Assembly (NCBI GenBank): GCA_028281945.1
Contig: JANQIW010000134.1
Span: 1 to 56,149 of the forward strand
DNA: 56,149 nt
Direction of reading: 5' to 3'
Origin: Prochloraceae cyanobacterium PL24a_bin.78
GTDB lineage: Bacteria; Cyanobacteriota; Cyanobacteriia; Cyanobacteriales; JANQIW01
Part shown: positions 1-9,452 of the stretch, one piece after another
How positions within the stretch are numbered: position 1 is the stretch's first letter
Layout of the letters: every line of letters begins with the position of its first letter
Made by a program: the position numbers and the translations under genes
The notes under the pieces: model-generated
What the model was told of the DNA's origin: nothing
The model's database searches: none
What the model saw: only the letters and a program-made list of their open reading frames with translations

Positions 1-2280
1 CCCTCTAAACCTGAAAATCAAGAAAAGAAAAAAAATTCACTTCCTCCAGAGGATTTAGAATTAGAAGAAGAAGCATTGGAGAATAATGATGGTTCAAAAT
101 CAGAATCAGAGGAAGAAGAAGTTCTCCTAGAAAAGCCAAAAAGACAAAAACAAAAATTAAAGCGGCCTCCAACCCCACCTCGTCCATCTTCTAAACGTAA
201 ATCTTGGGAAGAAGAAGAGGAGCCGGAAGAAGAAAATAAAGCTAAACAAAAAGCTAAAGCTAAGCGTAAACCAGTAGTAATAGAGGATGATGACGATGAG
301 GAGTTAAATTCCTTAAACAATATGACCTCTGGTTTTGCTATTAGTCAGGCTTTAGAACGTCCACCTAAACCTCAATCGGCTAAAACACCATCACCAGCAT
401 CTACTGCGCCTAAGAAAAAACCATCTGTCAAATCTGAAACCAATAAATCTTCTAATAAATCAGAACGTCGTGAAAAACCTAAAGTAGAAGCACCTCCAGA
501 AAAGGTAACTCTACCAGAAAGTTTGACTGTTCGAGAACTTAGTGATCTTCTCAAAACTCCTGAAACCGAAATCATTAAAAATCTATTTTTTAGGGGAATA
601 GCTGTAAATATTACCCAAACTCTAGATTTAGATACGGCTAAGACCATCGCAGAAGATTTAGATATCCAGGTGGAAACTGAAGAAGAAATTGCGGCAGCAA
701 CCAAAAGCACTGAAATGCTTGATGTTGGTGATTTAGATAATCTTCAGAAGCGACCTCCTGTAGTGACAATTATGGGCCACGTGGATCACGGAAAAACTAC
801 TCTTTTAGATTCTATTCGCAAAAGTAAAGTAGCTCAAGGTGAAGCAGGAGGTATTACTCAGCATATTGGTGCTTATCATGTGGATATCGAACATGAAGAT
901 AAAACACAACAAATTGTCTTTTTAGATACTCCAGGTCACGAAGCTTTTACTGCTATGCGGGCTAGAGGAACTAGGGTAACTGATATTGCTATCTTAGTGG
1001 TGGCGGCAGATGATGGTGTACGTCCTCAAACAAAAGAAGCTATTAGTCATGCTAAAGCCGCAGGTGTTCCTCTTATTGTTGCTATTAATAAGGTGGATAA
1101 GGCAGAAGCTAATCCCGATCGAGTTAAGCAAGAGTTAATGGAGTTAGAATTAGTTCCTGAAGAATGGGGTGGAGAGACTATTATGGTACCGGTGAGTGCT
1201 CTTAATGGGGATAACCTCGATACTCTTCTGGATATGATTGTATTGGTGGCAGAGATAGAGGAACTTTCTGCTAATCCTGAACGCCTTGCTAAAGGAACTG
1301 TCATTGAAGCTAATTTGGATCGTGCTCGAGGCCCTGTGGCAACTCTGTTAATTCAAAATGGAAGTCTACGAGTAGGGGATCTGATTGTGGCTGGCTCTGT
1401 TTTAGGCAAAATCCGTGCCATGATTGACGATCGAGGGGAGAAAGTTGATGTAGCAGGGCCATCTTTTGCGGTGGAAATTTTGGGGTTAAATGAAGTCCCA
1501 GAAGCGGGTGATGAATTTGATGTTTATCTCACGGAAAAAGAAGCAAGAAGTATTGCAGAAGCTAGGGCTGAAGAAAAACGTCAATCTCGTCTACAACAAT
1601 CTATGTCTTCTCGTCGGGTGACTTTGAGTAGTATTTCTGCCCAAGCTCAAGAAGGGGAGTTAAAAGAACTTAATTTGATCTTAAAGGCAGATGTTCAAGG
1701 TTCGGTGGAAGCTATTCTTGGCTCTCTTAAACAATTACCTCAAAATCAAGTCCAAATTAGGGTGCTATTAGCTGCACCTGGTGAGGTTACTGAAACTGAT
1801 GTGGATTTAGCTGCCGCTAGTGGTGCTATTATTATCGGTTTTAATACTACTCTTGCTAGTGGTTCGAGGGGGGCTGCCGATCGTGAAGGAGTTGATATTC
1901 GGGAATATAATGTGATTTATAAGCTCCTAGATGATATTCAAGGGGCAATGGAAGGTTTATTAGATCCTGAAGAAGTAGAAGAATCCCTCGGACAAGCACA
2001 GGTTAGAGCCGTATTCCCTGTAGGACGTGGGGCTGTGGCTGGTTGTTATATTGTCTCTGGTAAGGTGGTAAGAAATCGCTTTGTTCGAGTACTCAGAGAT
2101 GGGAAAAAGCTATATGAGGGTAACTTAGATTCTCTTAAACGAATGAAAGAAGATGTCAAGGAAGTAAATGCGGGCTATGAATGCGGCATTGGTACTTCTA
2201 GTTTTAATAACTGGAAAGAAGGAGATCTCATTGAATCTTATGAAATGGTGTTAAAACGTCGAACTCTATCTACTACATAA
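1..2280 (+). CDS. infB: Translation initiation factor IF-2, 5'-truncated by window edge
   Basis: GTPase that positions initiator fMet-tRNA on the 30S subunit and promotes 50S joining. The reading frame is open to base 1 with no stop and no credible start, so the N-terminus lies outside the window; about 759 codons are present, and cyanobacterial IF-2 is usually near 1000 residues. Visible in order: a charged Lys/Glu/Pro-rich N-terminal region, an IF2_N helix bundle ([20 protein letters not shown]), and the G domain with G1 [10 protein letters not shown]3 DTPGHEAF, G4 NKVDKA and G5 SAL. Domain II and the C-terminal fMet-tRNA-binding part follow to the TAA. A hairpin terminator lies just downstream. 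All motifs look intact. Confidence 0.97.
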   Translation, partial: PSKPENQEKKKNSLPPEDLELEEEALENNDGSKSESEEEEVLLEKPKRQKQKLKRPPTPPRPSSKRKSWEEEEEPEEENKAKQKAKAKRKPVVIEDDDDEELNSLNNMTSGFAISQALERPPKPQSAKTPSPASTAPKKKPSVKSETNKSSNKSERREKPKVEAPPEKVTLPESLTVRELSDLLKTPETEIIKNLFFRGIAVNITQTLDLDTAKTIAEDLDIQVETEEEIAAATKSTEMLDVGDLDNLQKRPPVVTIMGHVDHGKTTLLDSIRKSKVAQGEAGGITQHIGAYHVDIEHEDKTQQIVFLDTPGHEAFTAMRARGTRVTDIAILVVAADDGVRPQTKEAISHAKAAGVPLIVAINKVDKAEANPDRVKQELMELELVPEEWGGETIMVPVSALNGDNLDTLLDMIVLVAEIEELSANPERLAKGTVIEANLDRARGPVATLLIQNGSLRVGDLIVAGSVLGKIRAMIDDRGEKVDVAGPSFAVEILGLNEVPEAGDEFDVYLTEKEARSIAEARAEEKRQSRLQQSMSSRRVTLSSISAQAQEGELKELNLILKADVQGSVEAILGSLKQLPQNQVQIRVLLAAPGEVTETDVDLAAASGAIIIGFNTTLASGSRGAADREGVDIREYNVIYKLLDDIQGAMEGLLDPEEVEESLGQAQVRAVFPVGRGAVAGCYIVSGKVVRNRFVRVLRDGKKLYEGNLDSLKRMKEDVKEVNAGYECGIGTSSFNNWKEGDLIESYEMVLKRRTLSTT

Positions 2281-2297
2281 GTTGAGTTTTGGTGAAA

Positions 2298-2329
2298 GGG
2301 CAGTAATTTTGCTGCTCTATATTTTTTCT
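2298..2329 (+). terminator. Rho-independent terminator of infB
   Basis: A GGGCAG/CTGCTC stem (2298-2303 with 2312-2317, one G-T pair) closes an 8-nt loop and is followed by a T-rich run. It starts 17 bases after the infB stop codon. The stem is only six pairs, so efficiency is uncertain. Confidence 0.6.
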
Positions 2330-2366
2330 AAAATGATCTAATAATTACTTTTATTGCTATTTTGAA

Positions 2367-2972
2367 ATGAACTCTTTTAAATCTGAACCATTTTTGTGGA
2401 TTCATTTGTCAGGTTTGGCAATCTTGCCTTTTTTTTTGTTGTTAGTTTGGGTGGGTTTATCTATGGGTAATCCTTTCCCTTGGTATTGGCTGGAGTTGAT
2501 TCTCTTGGTTACTGTAGGAATTCTTCCTATTTTATGGATGCAACTATTTCGCCCTTTTGATATTTTTAGTATTCTGCTTTTTTCTATTAAGCCTGAAAGG
2601 TTGACTTTAACTCAATGTCAAATTTTGACTCTTTTTAAGAGTAAGTGGCATTGTTTTTTATCGGTTTTGGTGGCAGGATTGATGTTATGGCTGCTTTGGT
2701 TTATCTATAAGTGGGCACCAATTGCTGGTTTGGCTACTTCTTTTCTACCTCAAAAGCGTATTGCTGGTTTGGCTTTGGCTTCTTTTGCTTTTTTAATGAG
2801 TAATTTATTTTTACAAGTGCCGGTTAGTGTTTTGGCTGTTTTACTAACTAGTAAGAAAAAGTTTGCTGAGATTAAGCCTATTTCATCTAGGTTGATTTCT
2901 AGAGAATTTATTCTTCCGGGTTTTAAAGTGAATAAAATTTGGTTAATTCCATCTGTTTATAGCGAATCTTGA
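2367..2972 (+). CDS. Cyanobacterial multi-spanning membrane protein (low-complexity tail membrane protein-like)
   Basis: 201-residue hydrophobic protein with about four predicted membrane segments (roughly residues 12-32, 40-60, 96-114 and 130-160). The N-terminus, with SEPFLWIHLSGLAILPFFL, matches my memory of a cyanobacterial family named for a low-complexity C-terminal tail and often found beside infB. Here the tail is missing: the protein ends soon after the last membrane segment in an ordinary sequence. Function is unknown. It lies 87 bases after infB, beyond a predicted terminator, so it may have its own promoter. The family assignment is from recall of the N-terminal motif only. Confidence 0.6.
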   Translation: MNSFKSEPFLWIHLSGLAILPFFLLLVWVGLSMGNPFPWYWLELILLVTVGILPILWMQLFRPFDIFSILLFSIKPERLTLTQCQILTLFKSKWHCFLSVLVAGLMLWLLWFIYKWAPIAGLATSFLPQKRIAGLALASFAFLMSNLFLQVPVSVLAVLLTSKKKFAEIKPISSRLISREFILPGFKVNKIWLIPSVYSES

Positions 2973-3177
2973 TGAAAATTTTGTTTATTCTTCTGTTTTA
3001 GTTTTCAAACAAATAGAAAAATAATAAGTTTGAAAGTTTAACTTTTGAGATGGGGTTAAATTTTTGTTTATCAATTTAATTGGAAATTTTGATTTAATTC
3101 ATACTGAAAAAAGATGTTAAACGATCTATTATAGAGAATAGGAACAATTAACTATTAATTATTTATGAAGAGGAAAT

Positions 3178-3378
3178 ATGCAAAATTCTACAATCCCTGC
3201 TAACGCTCCATTGGAAAATGATAGCGAAATCTGGGCTAGTCTCAAGTCTGCTATTGCTGCTAGCTCTGGTTTTAAGCGTTGGCAACAGTTTGATGGTCAA
3301 GTTATCTGTCAAGGTAAAAATCTTGATCAACAAATTCGTTGTTATCTTTCGGAAACTCTCAATACTTTGGCTTACTAA
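3178..3378 (+). CDS. Small conserved hypothetical protein (66 aa)
   Basis: A 66-residue soluble protein with a good Shine-Dalgarno (AGAGGA) a few bases before the ATG, which supports translation. It has no membrane segment or signal peptide. The central part (SEIWASLKSAIAASSGFKRW) suggests an amphipathic helix followed by a short beta-rich stretch. It resembles small cyanobacterial conserved hypotheticals, but I do not recognise a named family. It is a single gene, with its stop 30 bases from the convergent DUF1400 gene. Confidence 0.6.
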   Translation: MQNSTIPANAPLENDSEIWASLKSAIAASSGFKRWQQFDGQVICQGKNLDQQIRCYLSETLNTLAY

Positions 3379-3408
3379 GTTGTCTTAACTTTTATTTGCT
3401 TCTTAAGT

Positions 3409-4005
3409 TTATATTCCTATTTTGGCAAGAGGTTCTAATAGTTTATTTAGAGTATTATATGTTTCCACTATGCTATTACCGTCGACATGAATTTCATCGG
3501 TGGGATAATTCTCCATAATCTCTATGATTTGAACTTCATTATCATCTAAAGCGGAGTTAACAACTGCACTTCTTAATGATTCTTTACTACCTCGATTGCT
3601 AGGTGTATGAATCACTTGGCTGATTCCATTAAGAACAAATTCCCCTGGGATACTGTTGAGGGTTTTGGAAAGTAAAACAACGTCTACTAACATTCCTTGT
3701 TTTAGGGCAAATCTTAAATCATCTGGTTTTCCATCGACTTTTTTAAGATACTTCCTTAACGAAGAGGATAGCTCTCCAGTATCCACAAAGGTTCTTAATT
3801 CTGACACGGAGATTGACTCTCTAAAAATACCATATTTAAGAATTATTTTTTGGGCTGCTTCTGCTTTGATTCCTGATAAACTAATGATTCCTGCTATGAC
3901 TAAATTAGTAGATATTATTGATAAGATACTTCTCTTGAGTTTTGAAATGGGAAATTTAAAGTTGGAAGATTTTTCCTTAAAACCCTCTGTTTTCCTATTT
4001 TCCAT
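3409..4005 (-). CDS. DUF1400-containing exported protein
   Basis: 198-residue protein with a basic N-terminus and a hydrophobic segment at about residues 28-48 ending in KAEAAQ, consistent with a Sec signal peptide. The mature start AAQKIILKYGIFRESISVSE and a following FVDTGELSSSLRKYL are typical of DUF1400, a cyanobacterial domain found alone or in front of alpha/beta hydrolases. No hydrolase domain follows, so this is the stand-alone form. Function is unknown; a periplasmic or thylakoid-lumen location is inferred from the signal peptide. It is convergent with the 66-aa gene and divergent from the phosphatase gene. Confidence 0.75.
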   Translation of the reverse strand: MENRKTEGFKEKSSNFKFPISKLKRSILSIISTNLVIAGIISLSGIKAEAAQKIILKYGIFRESISVSELRTFVDTGELSSSLRKYLKKVDGKPDDLRFALKQGMLVDVVLLSKTLNSIPGEFVLNGISQVIHTPSNRGSKESLRSAVVNSALDDNEVQIIEIMENYPTDEIHVDGNSIVETYNTLNKLLEPLAKIGI

Positions 4006-4117
4006 TGATATTTTTCCTTAGTTTTAATTTTTTTGTAGTTTATTTTTTGACGTTATAAGTTGAGAAAAGTTCCAAATAATTTTTAATATTTTTTTAAGAT
4101 TTAATTTACATTTCTTA

Positions 4118-4564
4118 ATGAAAATTCTTTTTGTTTGTAGTGGCAATACTTGTCGTAGTCCATTGGCTGAGTCTTTTTTTCGGGATATGTCTGGGGATAA
4201 GCATCAGGTTCGATCGGCTGGTGTTACTGCTTTTAATGGGGATTCTGCTTCTCGCCATGTGGTTAGGATTCTGGAGGAAAGGGGTATATCCATTAATCAT
4301 CAGTCTCAACGGGTTAATTGGGAGTTGATGGATTGGGCTGATTTGGTTTTAACCATGACTCAAGGTAATTATTATTTGTTGTTGGCTAATTTCCCGGAGA
4401 TGAGGGAGAAATTTCATTGTTTTAAGGAATTTCTTGGGGAAAAGGATGATTTGGATATTTTGGATCCTTTTGGTAAGGATTTGGATGCTTATGGCAAGTG
4501 TGCTAGGGATATTGAAAAATATTTATCTATGTTGCTTGAAAAACTTGATTCTATGGAAAGTTAA
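4118..4564 (+). CDS. Low-molecular-weight protein phosphatase (arginine/tyrosine type)
   Basis: 148-residue LMW-PTP fold enzyme that removes phosphate from protein side chains through a cysteinyl-phosphate. The P-loop CSGNTCRS (residues 7-14) has the CX5R(S) pattern, and the general-acid loop is seen as LDPFGK near residue 114. Threonine in the P-loop (NTCRS) resembles YwlE-type arginine phosphatases rather than classical tyrosine phosphatases (NICRS), but many cyanobacterial members carry it, so substrate specificity is not settled. Length is normal. There is no clear Shine-Dalgarno, which is common in cyanobacteria. It appears monocistronic. Confidence 0.88.
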   Translation: MKILFVCSGNTCRSPLAESFFRDMSGDKHQVRSAGVTAFNGDSASRHVVRILEERGISINHQSQRVNWELMDWADLVLTMTQGNYYLLLANFPEMREKFHCFKEFLGEKDDLDILDPFGKDLDAYGKCARDIEKYLSMLLEKLDSMES

Positions 4565-4603
4565 TTATTGTTTGTGAGGAGAGGGAATTTTTTCTGTTGT
4601 TTT

Positions 4604-4795
4604 CTAAGATTTTGCTATTTTTTCCCTGAATATTTTTTCTTGTTCTTCTAATGGCATATCTTTAGAATAGATTATAGGATTAGGATCTCGTTTTATTAAT
4701 TCTCCTAGTGCTTCGGAAAATTTATCTTCATTATTACGATTGTCAGATATGTATTTTTTTAATTCTGTTACGCTTAATTTAGTTAAATCAGTCAT
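4604..4795 (-). CDS. DUF6887 family small protein, second gene of a coupled pair
   Basis: 63-residue highly charged protein with helical pattern; a LSVTELKKYISDNRNNEDKF-type start and a C-terminal EEQEKIFREK helix. It resembles the DUF6887 family, which in cyanobacteria usually sits directly behind a DUF6888 gene. The start codon lies 8 bases inside the end of the upstream 61-aa gene, so the two are probably translationally coupled. Two very small, overlapping, widely scattered genes suggest a toxin-antitoxin-like module, but no activity is known to me. Family recall is moderate. Confidence 0.65.
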   Translation of the reverse strand: MTDLTKLSVTELKKYISDNRNNEDKFSEALGELIKRDPNPIIYSKDMPLEEQEKIFREKIAKS

Positions 4796-4973
4796 TTAAA
4801 AATCTCCAGTTTCCATCTGAATCTATTATTAATGGAATGTTATCATTAACACCGCCTTGAATATAAATTGTTTTGAATTTAGTATCATAACGAAAAATGT
4901 TAATTGGTTGATAAGCATTAGAAAACCACTGACAAAGAATAACAGATTGAATAGATTGTGCTGTGGTTGGCAA
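4788..4973 (-). CDS. DUF6888 family small protein, first gene of a coupled pair
   Basis: 61-residue protein beginning MPTTAQSIQSVILCQWFSNA, then YQPINIFRYD and a beta-rich C-terminus ending DGNWRFLND. This pattern (MPT..Q....CQ.LSN.YQPI...R.D ... G.WRFL) is what I recall of DUF6888. It is the promoter-proximal partner of the DUF6887 gene and overlaps it by 8 bases. Together they face away from xisH/xisI, with about 155 bases of AT-rich DNA between the two pairs. Function is unknown. Confidence 0.65.
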   Translation of the reverse strand: MPTTAQSIQSVILCQWFSNAYQPINIFRYDTKFKTIYIQGGVNDNIPLIIDSDGNWRFLND

Positions 4974-5127
4974 CTGATGATACTCCTTTTTCCTAACTTT
5001 CCTAACTTTTTGGGTAATTAATTATAACATAATCGTTAATTCTCTATTATGGATTATAATAAAGTAAATTAACTCTATTGCTGATTTTAATTTTTATCTA
5101 AAAAAATGATTTAAACTAATACTAATT

Positions 5128-5550
5128 ATGCCTGCTAAAGATTTTTTTCATGATAATGTTAAGGTTGCTCTAGAAAAAGATAACTGGATTATTACTCAAG
5201 ATCCATATCCTGTACAAATAGATGGCTTAGATTTAGCAATTGATTTAGGTGCTGAAAGAATAATTGCCGCAGAAAAAGAGAAACAAAAGATCGCTGTTGA
5301 GATAAAAAGTTTTTTAGGTGCATCAAAAGTGACTGAATTTTATGGAGCATTAGGGCAATTTATCGCTTATCGAACGGCTTTACAAATTCAAGAAAAGGAA
5401 AGAATTCTTTATCTTGCTGTGCCTAGTGGTGTTTATGAAAAGTTTTTTGTTACTTTATTTATTCAGAAAATAATACAGGAAAATCAACTTTATCTTTTTA
5501 CTTATAATATTGAGGATGAGGTTATTGAAAAATGGATTCCAATACTATAA
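5128..5550 (+). CDS. xisH: XisH family protein (fdxN element excision controlling factor homologue)
   Basis: 140-residue protein beginning MPAKDFFHDNVKVALEKDNW, the hallmark XisH start. The family was named for a factor needed with XisF for excision of the fdxN element in heterocysts, but it is scattered through many cyanobacteria with no such element. The conserved core (AIDLGAERIIAAE then IAVEIKSF near residue 60) has the D...VEIK arrangement of PD-(D/E)XK nuclease-like folds, which suggests DNA binding or cleavage; this is inference. Its last 19 bases overlap xisI, so the two are coupled. No recombinase gene or excision element is visible nearby. Confidence 0.88.
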   Translation: MPAKDFFHDNVKVALEKDNWIITQDPYPVQIDGLDLAIDLGAERIIAAEKEKQKIAVEIKSFLGASKVTEFYGALGQFIAYRTALQIQEKERILYLAVPSGVYEKFFVTLFIQKIIQENQLYLFTYNIEDEVIEKWIPIL

Positions 5551-5870
5551 AAAATTACCGAGAGTATATTCAAAAGCTGTTAAAAGCTCGAGCTAAGTTG
5601 GTTTGGGATACTCGTATTGAAGCAGAAACTATATTCGATCTAGAAAGTGATAGATATCAATTAGTATATGTGGGATGGCGAAATAGCAAAAGAGTATATG
5701 GGGTTGTGCTTCATTTGGATATAATTGATGGTAAAATTTGGATTCAACAAGATGGCACAGAAGTGGGAATTGCTAATGAATTACTTGATTTGGGTGTTTC
5801 TAAAGATAAAATTGTCCTGGGTTTTGATCCGCCTATTATGCGGAAATATACTGATTTTGCTGTAGATTAA
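5532..5870 (+). CDS. xisI: XisI family protein, partner of XisH
   Basis: 112-residue protein with the XisI pattern: an N-terminal helix (IKNYREYIQKLL), YQLVYVGWRNSKRVYGVVLH, then HLDIIDGKIWIQQDGTE, and the closing LGVSKDKIVLGFDPPIMRKY followed by a short tail. XisI proteins occur almost always directly behind xisH. It starts 19 bases before the xisH stop, so translation is probably coupled. It forms the second half of a compact accessory pair next to the divergent DUF6888/DUF6887 pair. The exact biochemical role is unknown. Confidence 0.88.
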   Translation: MDSNTIKNYREYIQKLLKARAKLVWDTRIEAETIFDLESDRYQLVYVGWRNSKRVYGVVLHLDIIDGKIWIQQDGTEVGIANELLDLGVSKDKIVLGFDPPIMRKYTDFAVD

Positions 5871-5936
5871 TTTAATCAATGTAATTTGAAAAACTAATTT
5901 TGTCTGAGTAATATTTTTGTCAGATAATGGAAAAAA

Positions 5937-6512
5937 TTATCCCCTAACATCTGGGTTTTCTTTTAGCCATTTCACCACTTGTTCTGCATTCTCATTTGGT
6001 GGAAACACCGGATAAAAAATGTGTTCAATCATGCCTTTAGATAAAATGAGTGTTACGCGCTTAACTAGTGTCATACCCTCTACACAAAACGTGGGAAGGT
6101 TAAGGGCTTTGATGAATATCAAATCAGCATCACTCAAAACAGGGAAAGGTAAGTGCAGACGCTGTACCATTTCTTGTTGATAGGAAGTTGTCTGGGTACT
6201 TATACCATAAACTGATGCATCTAAATTCTGTAGTTCTTTATAATGGTCCCGAAATGCACAAGATTGGGGAGTGCATCCTCGTGCGCCAGGAATAATGTCC
6301 CAATTATTTGGCAAAGGTTTATTGGGATCACCAGTCATGGGATAACAATAGACAATAATACGATGGTTGTTACTTTCTGCTCTAAGATCTATTATCTCCC
6401 CTGTTGTTGCTGGCAAGCTTAGAGATGGAACGAATAATCCTCGTAAATGATCACAAGCACCATCATTATCAGGAATAGGTAGATTATCGGGAAGTCTTGA
6501 TAATTGTGTCAT
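5937..6512 (-). CDS. Peroxiredoxin, AhpC/TSA family
   Basis: 191-residue thioredoxin-fold peroxidase that reduces hydrogen peroxide or organic hydroperoxides. The diagnostic stretch IPGARGCTPQSCAFRDHYKE (about residues 75-95) contains two cysteines four residues apart (CTPQSC), the PrxQ-like active-site spacing: the first is the candidate peroxidatic Cys and the second the candidate resolving Cys. It is preceded by a YPMTGDPNKPLPNNWD segment typical of this subgroup. No signal peptide, so cytosolic. Single gene with about 240 bases of AT-rich DNA upstream. Confidence 0.87.
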   Translation of the reverse strand: MTQLSRLPDNLPIPDNDGACDHLRGLFVPSLSLPATTGEIIDLRAESNNHRIIVYCYPMTGDPNKPLPNNWDIIPGARGCTPQSCAFRDHYKELQNLDASVYGISTQTTSYQQEMVQRLHLPFPVLSDADLIFIKALNLPTFCVEGMTLVKRVTLILSKGMIEHIFYPVFPPNENAEQVVKWLKENPDVRG

Positions 6513-6754
6513 AAAACCTTTCTCATTTTTACTCTATCTATGATGGTTTAGGGATATGATAGGGTGTGTTTTGTATAATTAATTATAGCCATTTTAATTT
6601 ATAATTATCTACATATACATAAAATTTAAACTTCAAATTTTTACAACAATTTCTGATTATGATTAGTATTTGTGCAGATATTATTATTTTAACAAAAGGA
6701 TATAATTTTGATCAATAGCCTTTACATAACATCAGCAATCCTAGAAAAAACATA

Positions 6755-7963
6755 CTAATTATAGTCAAAAATTATATCAGAAATAATTTGCGCCGTAACC
6801 GGAGCAAGTAAAATACCATTACGATAATGCCCTGTAGCTAATAAAACATTCTCATAATCAGGTAATTTCCGGATAATAGGTGCTGGTTGCCCTTCTGGCC
6901 GAGGGCGTTTTCCTAACCAAGAGTGAATAATCTTGCCATTTGCCAAAGCTGGGCAAAATTCCATGGCTTCTTGTTTCACTTTATCCAATAAAACAGCATC
7001 AGCTACCACCTCTCCGGCATCATTAGGAAACTCAACTGTGGCACCTATCCAGTATTCAGCCGATGGAGTCTCTGTAGTATCAGAAGTGTTGGGAGTCTCA
7101 GGAGATGGGGAAGACTTGGTAAACTTCGGTAATAATTCCGAATTCCCAATTCCGGATTCCGAATTCAAAAGAGGTACTATATGTACGTCATTTCCGGTGA
7201 TAACTGGTTGAAATTCTTTATGCCCCATAGGTTTATCTAACTTTAAACGTAATGCTTGTCCTAATACTGGTCGAATATCTAGAGGTTTACCAAGGCTTTT
7301 AGTTAGATGAGTAGAACCTAAACCCGCGGAGACGATCGCCCAATCCACCTCAATGATACCATCCCCCGTTTCAAGACTATAACAGCGGCGAATTTCCGAG
7401 CCTGGAACAGGCATTGACAGTAAATTTTCAACTTTCAAGCCAAACTTGCATTCAACCCCATTGATGCTGGCAGCTTTCACCAAAGCCTCAGTTAGAATAG
7501 TAGGATTTATCTGACAATCTTCAGGAGAATATATACCCCCAACTACATCACTATTTTCGACATGAGGACATTTATCTTTTAGGATATCAGAAGATAAAAA
7601 CTCCAAATTCCAACCTTGATTAGCACGAATAGCGATAAGTTTTTCCAACTTTTCCAAATCATTTTCAGGAAAAAGTAACTGAAGAATCCCGTCATGATTC
7701 ACTGGGATAGGAATTCCCGTCATTTCTTCCAATTCTGGAATCAGTTTTTGATAACGTCGAATGCTATTCTCTCGCATTTGCCATGCCTTGCCTTTAGTTT
7801 TATGACTAATCGCACCCATTAAAACTCCCAATGCTGCACCAGTAGAGCCAGATGCCGGCATTTTTTCATCGATTAAGGTAATATGTATTCCTTCAATCTT
7901 GCTTAATTCATAGGCGATAATTCCACCTATTATCCCACTCCCGATTATGCCAATACGAATCAT
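6755..7963 (-). CDS. FAD-dependent amine/amino-acid oxidoreductase (DAO family, glycine-oxidase-like)
   Basis: 402-residue flavoenzyme. The N-terminal Rossmann motif GIIGSGIIGGIIAYELS (GxGxxG) binds the FAD ADP moiety, and the C-terminal WLGKRPRPEGQPAPII and ATGHYRNGILLAPVTA segments are typical of DadA/ThiO-like D-amino-acid or glycine oxidases. A Ser/Pro/Thr-rich stretch at about residues 263-302 is not expected in the fold. It is encoded by DNA with repeat character (7075-7180, including AATTCC/GGAATT-type elements) and looks like an in-frame repeat insertion. Substrate is unknown. It lies 11 bases after selO on the same strand, so the two probably share a transcript. Confidence 0.82.
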   Translation of the reverse strand: MIRIGIIGSGIIGGIIAYELSKIEGIHITLIDEKMPASGSTGAALGVLMGAISHKTKGKAWQMRENSIRRYQKLIPELEEMTGIPIPVNHDGILQLLFPENDLEKLEKLIAIRANQGWNLEFLSSDILKDKCPHVENSDVVGGIYSPEDCQINPTILTEALVKAASINGVECKFGLKVENLLSMPVPGSEIRRCYSLETGDGIIEVDWAIVSAGLGSTHLTKSLGKPLDIRPVLGQALRLKLDKPMGHKEFQPVITGNDVHIVPLLNSESGIGNSELLPKFTKSSPSPETPNTSDTTETPSAEYWIGATVEFPNDAGEVVADAVLLDKVKQEAMEFCPALANGKIIHSWLGKRPRPEGQPAPIIRKLPDYENVLLATGHYRNGILLAPVTAQIISDIIFDYN

Positions 7964-7974
7964 AAATTTTTTTC

Positions 7975-9399
7975 CTATTCTTTTTTTCTAATTTTTGTTA
8001 GTAATTCCTGAAAAGGTTGCCAATTATCTTCATAAGCGATGGCTTCCCAAACTGACTCAATAACTGGGCGTAATAAAGCAGTTTGTGGATTAGAATCTCG
8101 AAGAATATTGCCTATCTTTTCCTTATTTTCTGGAGGTAATTGGGTTAAAACCTGATGATATAAATTTTGCCATTTTTCTAGATTAGAAGAATTAAGAGGT
8201 ACATTTTCTAAAATAGTTGAACTATCTTCTAGCCACCCATGATTAAAACTCTTCGCTAATTCTGCAAAAAAGTCATGATAACTAATAGAAGACTCCTTTA
8301 ATAAGTTAGTTGTCTCCTTTAATAAGTCCTTAGTTTCTGGAATTTCTAAGTTAATAATCCCTAACTTTTTCATCATCAACTGATGGTAATAATCCTTATA
8401 AAGATGATCAAAATGGATCAAACCACTCTCCAAATCTTCAGGAGACATTACCATTTTTAAAGGGATTTGAAGCATCTCCAAATTTAGCTTACACATTAAA
8501 GGCTGATGGCCATAACAATAGCGTTTAGCATAATCAAAATAAGCAGCGGTAAAGTCAAAATTATAGTCAGGAATAAAAGCATAAGGCCCATAATCAAAAC
8601 TCTCTCCAGTAATAGACATATTATCAGTATTTAGCACCCCATGACAAAAACCAGATGACATCCATTGAGCGGTTAATTTAGCGACTCTTTCTACCAATTC
8701 AGCGTAAAACATAGCATAACAATCTTTATTTTCTACGTCAATGTTTGGGTAATAATAGTAAATAACATGGTTTAAAAGTTTCTCGATTAAATCTGGACGT
8801 TTTAAATAATGCAGCCTTTCAAAACTACCAAAACGAATATGAGATCGACTAAAACGAATCATAACACACGATCGTGTCGGAGAAGGCTCATCTCCTCGCC
8901 AAAGAGATTCACCAGTTTCAATGAGGCTGAGAGTGCGAGAAGTATTAACACCTAATTGATGCAAAGCTTCACCTGCTAATACTTCCCTTACCCCACCTTT
9001 AAGAGTTAATCTCCCATCAGCGAAGCGAGAATAGGGAGTTTGTCCAGATCCTTTAGTACCAAAATCATAAAGATTATTATCAATTCCCCGTACTTGTCCA
9101 TATAAAAATCCTCTCCCATCACCTAAATTTGGATTATATTGCCCAAATTGATAACCGTGGTAACATAAGGCTAAAAAAGGACGTATACTTTGAAATTTGC
9201 CAAAAGCTTCGATAAAATCTTCATCTTTCACTAATTTTGGATTTAATCCAAGGATAGGTAATAATTCATTGTTGCGAAAGCGTAAAATATGTGCTGGAAA
9301 TTCAGCCGCAGTTACTGGATGATAATAATCTTTACCAAGGCTTTCTAAAGCAGTTTCGTAATTGAGATTGAGAAAAGGGTTGGTCATTGATGAAATCAT
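7975..9399 (-). CDS. selO: Protein adenylyltransferase SelO (YdiU/UPF0061) pseudokinase
   Basis: SelO transfers AMP from ATP to Ser/Thr/Tyr of target proteins, with a role in redox stress described for E. coli. Family signatures are clear: [48 protein letters not shown]-like [14 protein letters not shown], and the metal-binding [20 protein letters not shown] with [12 protein letters not shown]. At 474 residues it is full length, and no catalytic motif is missing. A second in-frame ATG at 9387 ([13 protein letters not shown]) is an equally good or better start than 9399. The FAD oxidoreductase follows 11 bases downstream. Confidence 0.93.
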   Translation of the reverse strand: MISSMTNPFLNLNYETALESLGKDYYHPVTAAEFPAHILRFRNNELLPILGLNPKLVKDEDFIEAFGKFQSIRPFLALCYHGYQFGQYNPNLGDGRGFLYGQVRGIDNNLYDFGTKGSGQTPYSRFADGRLTLKGGVREVLAGEALHQLGVNTSRTLSLIETGESLWRGDEPSPTRSCVMIRFSRSHIRFGSFERLHYLKRPDLIEKLLNHVIYYYYPNIDVENKDCYAMFYAELVERVAKLTAQWMSSGFCHGVLNTDNMSITGESFDYGPYAFIPDYNFDFTAAYFDYAKRYCYGHQPLMCKLNLEMLQIPLKMVMSPEDLESGLIHFDHLYKDYYHQLMMKKLGIINLEIPETKDLLKETTNLLKESSISYHDFFAELAKSFNHGWLEDSSTILENVPLNSSNLEKWQNLYHQVLTQLPPENKEKIGNILRDSNPQTALLRPVIESVWEAIAYEDNWQPFQELLTKIRKKE

Positions 9400-9452
9400 G
9401 GTAATAGTTTATAATATCTTAAAATAAAGTCTATTTAACTACTTTACCCATA

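Noticed and set aside
5128-5870. XisH/XisI as evidence for an fdxN excision element and heterocysts
   Set aside because: XisH/XisI homologues are common in cyanobacteria without heterocysts, and no xisF-type recombinase or interrupted gene is present.
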